Shown here: positions 36,416 through 43,136 of the stretch, one piece after another
Layout: every line of letters begins with the position of its first letter
Numbering within the stretch: the stretch's first letter is position 1
Source: Enhygromyxa salina
GTDB taxonomy: Bacteria; Myxococcota_A; Polyangia; Nannocystales; Nannocystaceae
Direction of reading: 5' to 3'
Assembly: GCF_000737335.2 (NCBI RefSeq)
Contig: NZ_JMCC02000008.1
Span: 1-64,000 of the forward strand
DNA length: 64,000 bases
Translations under genes and position numbers: made by a program
The notes under the pieces: model-generated
What the model saw: only the letters and a program-made list of their open reading frames with translations
Databases searched by the model: none
What the model was told of the DNA's origin: nothing

Positions 36416-37093
36416 ATGCAGGTGCCGCACAACAATCCACGCGGGCGGGTCGCTGCGGTCGCCATCGCGCTGACGACGGCGTGCACCGCGGGCAACGGGA
36501 TCACGAACTCGACGACGACGAACGCGTCGGGGACGACCGCGGACGAGGCCACGCAGACCGGCGCGGACACGGGCAGCGACACGGACACGTATACAGGCAC
36601 GGGCACGGGCACGGACACGGGCAGCGACACGGACACGGACACGGGCGACACGCTGGACACGAGCGGCGAGTCCGAGACCGACACGGGTGGGCCCGTGTGC
36701 AGCGAGTTCGAGACCCTGGTGGGCGAGTGGGCGGGGATCGATCCGGCGCTGGTCGACTGCGGCGTCGTCGGTCCGCAGTCTTCCCAGCAAGCGTGGCAGC
36801 ATGCCCACGACTGCGCCCTCGAGGCGAACGCCCTCGAGCAGTCGTTCAAGCTGGTGATGTGGCTGCAGGGGATCGACAGCCAGGTGGGGCTCGCGTACGT
36901 CGGGGTGGCGGGTGAGAGCTATCAGCTGACGCAGCTCCAGTGGGACAGCGATCCGTGCGGGGGCGGCGGGTGTGGCCCGGCGGCGGTGGCCAGGTCGTGC
37001 GCGGATCTGGTGTTGCTAGACGGCTGCGCGGTCGAGCCACCCAAGGCCTGCCTCGCGTGCGCTGGCGCGGGGCAAGCTGACTCGCTGTGCTAG
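36416..37093 (+). CDS. Lipoprotein with Thr/Asp/Gly linker
   Basis: 225 residues. Lipobox LTTACT near residue 20, then a long low-complexity Thr-Asp-Gly linker (GADTGSDTDTYTGTGTGT). The mature domain (residues ~95-225) has eight cysteines and phrases FKLVMWLQGIDSQVG and CGGGGCGPAAVARSC. The family is unknown. The SYQLTQLQWDSDPCGG segment resembles DUF-type domains of myxobacterial surface proteins, but I have no firm match. Confidence 0.7.
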   Translation: MQVPHNNPRGRVAAVAIALTTACTAGNGITNSTTTNASGTTADEATQTGADTGSDTDTYTGTGTGTDTGSDTDTDTGDTLDTSGESETDTGGPVCSEFETLVGEWAGIDPALVDCGVVGPQSSQQAWQHAHDCALEANALEQSFKLVMWLQGIDSQVGLAYVGVAGESYQLTQLQWDSDPCGGGGCGPAAVARSCADLVLLDGCAVEPPKACLACAGAGQADSLC

Positions 37094-37238
37094 GACCCCG
37101 CATGAGGCCCGCCGCTGAGCAGGCGCCGCGAGGGTTGAGCGCCACCGCCGGCGCGGGCGTTTCGTGCGACCACACCGCCGACGAGTCGTCGGAGAGACGG
37201 CCCGCAGATCGGGTGGCGTTCACCGACAGGAGCGGCGT

Positions 37239-37849
37239 TCACTGGTATTTCCGCAAGGCCGTCAAGGTCGAGCCGCCAACAGCCTCGGCGAAAACTGGTG
37301 GAACAGCATTCCTAATCATCGTGCAAACACGGTCGATGTAATCAGTCGAGAAGACATAATAAGTCGCGGGGAACGACTGGAGAACAGCGGCCTCTCGGAC
37401 AGAAATTGTGTTGTGTCGCCTCCGATCTGGATGTCCGAAATGCCCTTTTGCCGGCGTTGTGCACCCTCCAGTGATGGTCGGTGCTGGCTGGTTCCAGGTC
37501 ACTCGACCATAGACGCTTGTGAATTCACTATATCCATTTCGGTGACAGCGGGGCCGCAATTTTCATCAACACCGTGCCAGGACTGACCTGGAACCGCGGC
37601 AATCAGCCGCTTATTCGTTTGCGCTTGTAGATTGCGAACAACGTGCCATTCGCACTCCTGCGGCCCGCCAACTTTCCACGAATCCGAAAGGCGTACCGGA
37701 TTGGCGAAGTTCCCTATCGCGTCTCGCACGGTCCTCCACTTCGGCAGCCCCCCCATCTCGTTCACGACGCTCGTCGTGGGATTGTGTCGGCAGTCCAGGG
37801 CAGCCAAGGCGCGGCGCGGGATCGGGCCGCCGGGCTCACGCCGGACCAA
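37239..37849 (-). pseudogene. C5-cytosine DNA methyltransferase remnant (5'-truncated, frameshifted)
   Basis: Two frames together give the C-terminal half of a Dcm-type enzyme. Frame 1 (from 37849) has WRTVRDAIGNFANPVRL and RLIAAVPGQSWHGVDE; frame 2 (to 37239) continues CHRNGYSEFTSVYGRVTW, PAPTITGGCTTPAKGHF, TISVREAAVLQSFPATYY and RNAVPPVFAEAVG (motifs IX and X). The switch falls at a run of four T (37560-37563); one more base would restore the frame. Motifs I-VIII with the catalytic PC dipeptide are absent. The region is less GC-rich than its surroundings, in keeping with transfer and decay. Confidence 0.75.
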
Positions 37850-38013
37850 CGCCGCGCCGCGTTGTTCGCCTCGGGCCAGCTCGCTCGGTGTAATGACGAC
37901 GCGCTCACGTGGTGAGCGTGGCTGTCCTCGAGGAGGAGACGACGTTCACAACGTTCTGCTCTCTCAAAGAACGCTTGACATGCGCGCATCGCGTGCGTCA
38001 CGCTGTGACAGCA

Positions 38014-40332
38014 ATGTCATTCGAGAGATTTCGTAGTGCGTTTCTTGGATTGACCGTGATCGCGCTGTCCGCCTGCTCGCGCGAGGAACCCGTCTCGCCG
38101 CTCGGCGGTGAGTCCGGAGACACCGGCGGGGGCGAGGAGCAGCAGCCGCTGCCCGGCGGCGAAGATTGCGACGCCAACTGGTACGAGATCGATGGTGACC
38201 CCGTCCCCTACCAACAAAGCGGGCCCGAGGCGCTGAGTGGATTGCTGGCGAACTATCAGAGCCACATTGAATTCACCGCCCCCCCGAAGCGCGCGCCAAC
38301 CTACGAGCCCACCCCGGCCGACCCCGTGTTCGCAAGCATGAGCTTCGAGACCTTCGCGGCCCGCTACGGTGAGCGTACAGGCAAGGACTGGTTCGTCGAG
38401 GGCGATCAACCCATGACCGAAGCCGACTTTCGGGCGCTGCACGAACGCCTGCGCGCCGAGGCGAGCGCCGCCGCCCCCAACACGCCGGTACCGGTCGCTG
38501 CTGCTTATGGCGTCGATGGCTTCGACGCCGCGTGGAGCTCCGGCCGCAAGCTCGCGCTGACGTGGTGTGTCGGCCGGATCATGCCCTCGCCGTCCACCGA
38601 TCAAGAAGCGCACGAAGCCCGCTACGCACATATGGTAGAGACCGTCGAGTGGGCCACCCGGGCATGGGAACGGGCCGGCGACGTCAACTTCATCCACCTG
38701 TCCGAGTACGACAGCCCCGCCTCGCAGGGATCGGGCGAATGTCAGCCCGGTGAGAACGGGATCCACTTTCGCGTGCGCACCGGGCCCGAATGCACCGGGA
38801 GCTGCGGGGGCCATACATTCATCGAGGCGATCCCGCAGTACGAGTATACCGATCCGGCCGAGCTCGACGGGACCGCGGAGATCGTGTTTGGGCTGCAGCG
38901 GTTCTTCTGGAGCGTGGACGAAGGTCGCATCAACGCGCTGCACGAGCTCGGGCACATGATGGGCTTCACCCACGAACACCTGCGCTGGCTCGAAGATCAA
39001 GTCCCTGGCAGCTGCACGAACCTTCAGAATATCCCGTGGCGCGGGCTGACGCCCGAGGACCCGGACTCGGTGATGGGCGTCGACTCGTGCGTTGGCGTCA
39101 ACAAGAACGTGCCGCGGCTGTCCGCGTGGGACCGGCTGGGGGCGTACTACCAATACACCTGGGGCCGGCGGCGCGCGTCGATGATGGGCGTCATCAGCCA
39201 GGTCGACGACTACGCGTATGACGGGACCGGGCAGACCGGGATCCTGTGGCAGACCAGCCGCAGCGCGCAGATTCAGCGCTGGACATCCACGAGCACGCCT
39301 GGTCAGCCGATTGAGTTTGCGGTGGACGAGCTGTGTGCCAACGGCGGCGTGCCGCCATGCGATGGGCCGTTTGACAGCGAGGGCCGGGTCCGACCGATCC
39401 CCGCGCTGCTCAGCGGGGGGGCGAGCGATCTGGATGTGCTCTTCCACGGGTCGGGGCCGGTGCTGGGGGACTCGGTGGCGGTCAACGATGGGGTCGGGCT
39501 CGAGCCGTTGAACCTGGAGCTGGACTGGTTCTCGGTGCCGGTGGTCGGGAGCTTTGGGGCGGGGAACGGGGATCAGGTGTTGATGTACCGGCCGGGCGGC
39601 GAGGGGGACGCATTGATGGTGTTCGAGGACGGAGACGTGACGACGCTGCCGATGAACTTTGCTGGGTATGCGTATCCGCTGGCGGGGCGGTTTCGCGGGT
39701 TCGGTGGGGGGCGGAATGATATTGTTTGGTATGATCCGCGGAACAATGAGGTGTCGACTTGGATGTGGAATCAGCCGAACTTCGGATTCAATGCCAATGG
39801 TCCCTCGGATGCTGACTCACTGGGTCTCGACGCTGGAGTGGAGTACACGCCCATTGTCGGTGACTTCAACGCAGATGCCATGACTGACATATTTTGGTAC
39901 TCGGCCGGCAGCGGCGCCGACATCATGTGGTGGTCACAGAGCACTCCGTTCGCCATCCACTTCGCCGCGGCCGCTGCACAGGTCACTCATGACTATCGTC
40001 CCTTCGTGGGTGACTTTGACGCCAACGGCGCCGACGACATCCTCTGGTTCGCTGCTCACGCGGAGGCCGTACAGGTGACATCCAAGATCTGGTATTTCAC
40101 CGAGGATGAGACCTATACGTCCCGCGTCTTGTCGACGCAGCAAGACTACAGCCCCTACGTGGCCGACTTCGACGACGACGGCTGCTCCGACATTCTGTGG
40201 TACAAACCCGACGACCCCAACCTCGAGAGCCCGATATGGCGATGTCTACCCAACGAGCGCGACTTCGCGTGCGACCCACCGCTCTCCACGCCGGCTGGGG
40301 CCTACCCCGTCGGCTTCGGAGGAGCCTACTGA
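38014..40332 (+). CDS. Metzincin-type metalloprotease lipoprotein with FG-GAP/VCBS C-terminus
   Basis: 772 residues from the ATG at 38014. Lipobox LSACS. The protease domain carries HELGHMMGFTHEH (zinc ligands of the HExxHxxGxxH type, residues ~309-321) followed by a Met-turn candidate (SVMGVDS). The last ~250 residues have FG-GAP/VCBS-like units: VGDFNADAMTDIFWY, VGDFDANGADDILWF and VADFDDDGCSDILWY. Likely a surface-held endoprotease. The stop (TGA) overlaps the ATG of the first small lipoprotein gene (TGATG). The last ~180 bp were duplicated to 41096-41243. Confidence 0.85.
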   Translation: MSFERFRSAFLGLTVIALSACSREEPVSPLGGESGDTGGGEEQQPLPGGEDCDANWYEIDGDPVPYQQSGPEALSGLLANYQSHIEFTAPPKRAPTYEPTPADPVFASMSFETFAARYGERTGKDWFVEGDQPMTEADFRALHERLRAEASAAAPNTPVPVAAAYGVDGFDAAWSSGRKLALTWCVGRIMPSPSTDQEAHEARYAHMVETVEWATRAWERAGDVNFIHLSEYDSPASQGSGECQPGENGIHFRVRTGPECTGSCGGHTFIEAIPQYEYTDPAELDGTAEIVFGLQRFFWSVDEGRINALHELGHMMGFTHEHLRWLEDQVPGSCTNLQNIPWRGLTPEDPDSVMGVDSCVGVNKNVPRLSAWDRLGAYYQYTWGRRRASMMGVISQVDDYAYDGTGQTGILWQTSRSAQIQRWTSTSTPGQPIEFAVDELCANGGVPPCDGPFDSEGRVRPIPALLSGGASDLDVLFHGSGPVLGDSVAVNDGVGLEPLNLELDWFSVPVVGSFGAGNGDQVLMYRPGGEGDALMVFEDGDVTTLPMNFAGYAYPLAGRFRGFGGGRNDIVWYDPRNNEVSTWMWNQPNFGFNANGPSDADSLGLDAGVEYTPIVGDFNADAMTDIFWYSAGSGADIMWWSQSTPFAIHFAAAAAQVTHDYRPFVGDFDANGADDILWFAAHAEAVQVTSKIWYFTEDETYTSRVLSTQQDYSPYVADFDDDGCSDILWYKPDDPNLESPIWRCLPNERDFACDPPLSTPAGAYPVGFGGAY

Positions 40333-40709
40333 TGCGACGTCAAACCGTGATTTTGTTCGCCTTGCTGACCGCGTGCAGCGCACGGCCCGTGGACTCTGAC
40401 TGCGACGGCATGTGCCAACCTGCCGGTCCCCGGTTCCCCGGAGTCGGGGAATGCAAGGAAGGGGTCTGCACCCCGACCTATGCGGCATGCTCGGCCATGG
40501 TTGACATCTCGACATGCGCCGAGGCGTGCGAGGCCCAGGGCAGCTCGTGCGCTGCCAACGGATGTGGTGGGTTCACGTATCAGATATTCTATGACATGGA
40601 GTTTTGTGAGGATCCTGTTGCGTATGGTGTCGAGCTCGAGGGCGAATGTGACGATCCCATTGACTGGCAGGTGAACGAGGCGGTCAAGTGTTGCTGCGAG
40701 CAGGAGTAG
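40332..40709 (+). CDS. Small Cys-rich lipoprotein, tandem copy 1
   Basis: 125 residues. Signal peptide MRRQTVILFALLTAC with the lipidated Cys at 15, then about 12 further cysteines (CDGMCQPAG, GECKEGVCTPTY, CAEACEAQG, CGGFTYQIF, end CCCEQE). No known family. It starts at the protease stop by TGATG overlap, so the expression is coupled. Four near-identical copies follow. Confidence 0.85.
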   Translation: MRRQTVILFALLTACSARPVDSDCDGMCQPAGPRFPGVGECKEGVCTPTYAACSAMVDISTCAEACEAQGSSCAANGCGGFTYQIFYDMEFCEDPVAYGVELEGECDDPIDWQVNEAVKCCCEQE

Positions 40710-40711
40710 TG

Positions 40712-41089
40712 ATGCGATGTCGAAGCTTGATCTTGTTCTCCTTCCTGACCGCGTGCAGCGCACGGACCGTGGACTCCGACTGCGACGGCATGTGCCAACC
40801 TGCCGGTCCCCGGTTCCCGGGGGTCGGGGAATGCAAGGAAGGCGTCTGCACCCCGACCTATGCGGAATGCTCGGCCATGGGTGACGTCTCGACATGCGGC
40901 GAGGCATGCGAGGTCCAGGGCAGTTTGTGTGCCGCCAACGGATGTGGCGGGTTCACCTATGAGATATTTTATGACATGGAGTTTTGTAAGGATCCTGCTT
41001 CGATCGGTGTCGAGATCGAGCGCGAATGTGACGATCCAATCGACTGGCAGCTGAACGAGGCGGTCAAGTGCTGCTGCGAGCAGGAGTAG
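40712..41089 (+). CDS. Small Cys-rich lipoprotein, tandem copy 2
   Basis: 125 residues, same layout (MRCRSLILFSFLTAC, end CCCEQE). It begins 2 bp after the stop of copy 1 (TAGTGATG). Differences from copy 1 cluster after CGGFTY (EIFYDMEFCKDPAS) where the family is most variable, while the N-terminal two thirds is almost the same. Confidence 0.85.
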   Translation: MRCRSLILFSFLTACSARTVDSDCDGMCQPAGPRFPGVGECKEGVCTPTYAECSAMGDVSTCGEACEVQGSLCAANGCGGFTYEIFYDMEFCKDPASIGVEIERECDDPIDWQLNEAVKCCCEQE

Positions 41090-41093
41090 AACG

Positions 41094-41243
41094 GCCCTAC
41101 ATGGCCGACTTCGATGACGACGGCTGCCCCAACCTCGAGAGCCCGCTATGGCGATGTCTACCGAACGAGCGCGACTTCGCGTGCGACCCACCGCTCACCA
41201 CGCCGGCTGGGGCCTATCCTATCGGCTTCGGGGGAGCGTACTG
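41094..41243 (+). pseudogene. Duplicated 3' fragment of the metalloprotease gene
   Basis: This block repeats the last ~180 bp of the protease gene (40150-40332) with about ten substitutions and an in-frame 30-bp deletion (ten codons after DDGC). It runs straight into the ATG of copy 3 with the same TGATG junction. It shows that the duplicated unit once comprised the protease end plus the small lipoprotein gene. Confidence 0.9.
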
Positions 41244-41621
41244 ATGCGACGTCGAAGCTTGATCCTGTTCTCCTTGCTGACCGCCTGCAGCGCTCGGCCT
41301 GTGGACTCTGACTGCGACGGCATGTGCCAACCTGCCGGCCCCAGGTTCCCCGGGGTCGGGGAATGCAAGCAAGGCGTCTGCACCCCGACCTATGCGGAGT
41401 GCTCGGCCATGGGTGACGTCTCGACATGCGCCGAGGCATGCGAGGCGCAGGGCAGCTCGTGCGTCGCCAACGGATGTGGTGGGTTCACGTATCGGATATT
41501 CTATAATATGACGTTTTGTGAGGACCCCGGTATCGATGGTGTCGAATACGAGCGCGAATGTGACGAGCCAATCGACTGGCAGGTGAACGAGGCGGTCAAG
41601 TGTTGCTGCGAGCAGGAGTAG
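41244..41621 (+). CDS. Small Cys-rich lipoprotein, tandem copy 3
   Basis: 125 residues (MRRRSLILFSLLTAC ... CCCEQE). It is preceded by the duplicated protease end rather than by another lipoprotein copy. The variable segment reads RIFYNMTFCEDPGIDGVEYE, with NMT in place of the usual DME. Confidence 0.85.
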   Translation: MRRRSLILFSLLTACSARPVDSDCDGMCQPAGPRFPGVGECKQGVCTPTYAECSAMGDVSTCAEACEAQGSSCVANGCGGFTYRIFYNMTFCEDPGIDGVEYERECDEPIDWQVNEAVKCCCEQE

Positions 41622-41623
41622 TG

Positions 41624-42004
41624 ATGCGATGTCGAAGCTTGATCTTGTTCTCCTTCCTGACCGCGTGCAGCGCACGGACCGTGGACTCTGACTGCGACAG
41701 CATGTGCCAACTCGCCGGTCCCGACTACCCCGGGGTCGGGGAGTGCAAGGAAGGCGTCTGCACCCCGACCTATGCGGAGTGCTCGGCCATGGGTGACGTC
41801 TCGACATGCGCCGAGGCATGCGAGGCGCAGGGCAGCTCGTGCGTCGCCAACGGATGTGGTGGGTTCACGTATCGGATATTCTATGATATGGAGTTTTGTG
41901 AGGCTCCTGATGCGATCGGTACCAAGCTCGGGGGCGAATGCGACGAGCTAATTGACTGGCAGGTGAACGAGGCGGTCAAGTGCTGCTGCGAGCAGGAGTA
42001 CTGA
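41624..42004 (+). CDS. Small Cys-rich lipoprotein, tandem copy 4
   Basis: 126 residues, ending CCCEQEY. This copy has SMCQLAGPDYPGVG where copies 1-3 have GMCQPAGPRFPGVG, and shares that change with copy 5, so 4 and 5 arose by the most recent duplication. Starts 2 bp after copy 3 (TAGTGATG). Confidence 0.85.
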   Translation: MRCRSLILFSFLTACSARTVDSDCDSMCQLAGPDYPGVGECKEGVCTPTYAECSAMGDVSTCAEACEAQGSSCVANGCGGFTYRIFYDMEFCEAPDAIGTKLGGECDELIDWQVNEAVKCCCEQEY

Positions 42005-42384
42005 TGCGACGTCGAAGCTTGATCTTGTTCTCCTTCCTGACCGCGTGCAGCGCACGGACCGTGGACTCTGACTGCGACAGCATGTGCCAACTCGCCGGTC
42101 CCGACTACCCCGGGGTCGGGGAGTGCAAGGAAGGCGTCTGCACCCCGACCTATGCGGAGTGCTCGGCCATGGGTGACGTCTCGACATGCGCCGAGGCATG
42201 CGAGGCCCAGGGCAGTTCGTGTGTCGCCAACGGATGTGGTGGGTACACGTATCGGATATTTTACGACATGATGTTTTGTGAGGCTCCTACTGCGATCGGT
42301 GTCGAGATCGAGCGCGAATGTGACGAGCCAATCGACTGGCAGCTGAACGAGGCGGTCAAGTGTTGCTGCGAGCAGGAGTACTGA
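42004..42384 (+). CDS. Small Cys-rich lipoprotein, tandem copy 5
   Basis: 126 residues. Its ATG overlaps the TGA of copy 4 by one base. Variable segment RIFYDMMFCEAPTAIG. The first 85 residues are nearly identical to copy 4. Confidence 0.85.
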   Translation: MRRRSLILFSFLTACSARTVDSDCDSMCQLAGPDYPGVGECKEGVCTPTYAECSAMGDVSTCAEACEAQGSSCVANGCGGYTYRIFYDMMFCEAPTAIGVEIERECDEPIDWQLNEAVKCCCEQEY

Positions 42385-42440
42385 TGCGACGTCGAAGCGT
42401 GATCTTTTCGCCTTGCTCACCGCCTGCAGCGCTCAGCACG
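42384..42440 (+). pseudogene. Decayed sixth copy of the small lipoprotein gene
   Basis: It starts by the same TGATG junction and keeps the signal-peptide coding sequence (ATGCGACGTCGAAGC ... ACCGCCTGCAGCGCTC) but has lost one base after GTGATCTT, shifting the frame, and the homology ends about 55 bp in. The rest has been deleted up to the AlkB gene. Confidence 0.8.
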
Positions 42441-42494
42441 AGCACGACGACGACTCTCATCGGCGGATCGCGCGACGGTCCGGGGCGCGAGTCA

Positions 42495-43124
42495 TCAGGC
42501 GATCTCCGCCAACGACATGGGGTCGGTATGGGTGCTCACCGACCGGCCCGCCATGCGACGAAACGTGAGGCTGATGCGCGGCCCCACGGGCTGCTTGGTC
42601 TTCGGCACCCCGTGGGTCGCTACGGTATTGGTGAGCCCGCGCATCTCCAACAGGCTGCCGTCCTCCAAATGCAGAACGTGACGCGCTTTGGTGGCCCGGT
42701 GCTTGATAGCGAACTTGCGCACCGCTCCCAGGCTCACCATCAAGATCGGCGCGTCTGGATCGAGGTCGTCCTCGTCGTCCGCGTGTGGAGCGATGCTGTG
42801 GCTCCCGTCTTGATACAAGTTCGCCAGCACAGCGTGTTGGGGACCATGGTCCCGCTCCACGAGCGCGCGGATCTTGTCTAGCGTCGGCGTCCACGGCCGG
42901 CACGGGTGCTGCTGTCCCGAGTAGCTGTAGGTGCAGCCGTCATCCGCATGCCATGCAACCAACCGCGGAACGGGGTGCTAGCGACCGAACACCCGGATCC
43001 TCGGCTGGTGCCAGGCAGCCTCGCGCATCACGGCCTCGAACAGTCGACTGCTCAGGTCGGGCGGGATGAACTGCGGCGTGTAGGCGACGTCGACGCCGTC
43101 CTGCTTGATCTCGGTCCGGAACAC
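42495..43124 (-). pseudogene. alkB: AlkB-type 2-oxoglutarate/Fe(II) dioxygenase with an in-frame amber stop
   Basis: From a GTG at 43124 the frame reads FRTEIKQDGVDVAYTPQFIP, then EAAWHQPRIRVFGR, TAG (42978-42980), then HPVPRLVAWHADDGCTYSYSG without a frame change. Downstream are the AlkB motifs: HADDE (iron ligands HxD), the distal His in ATHGVPKTKQP, and RISLTFR (2-oxoglutarate Arg). The family oxidatively removes 1-methyladenine and 3-methylcytosine. Both sides of the stop are well conserved, so it is a single nonsense change, a sequencing error, or a real readthrough. A downstream start such as TTG at 42962 would make only the catalytic core. It starts 13 bp after the helicase stop. Confidence 0.8.
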
Positions 43125-43136
43125 GAGGCGCGGAGC

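Noticed and set aside
37975..37980. TTGACA as a -35 element for the metalloprotease gene
   Set aside because: No acceptable -10 hexamer 16-18 bp downstream.
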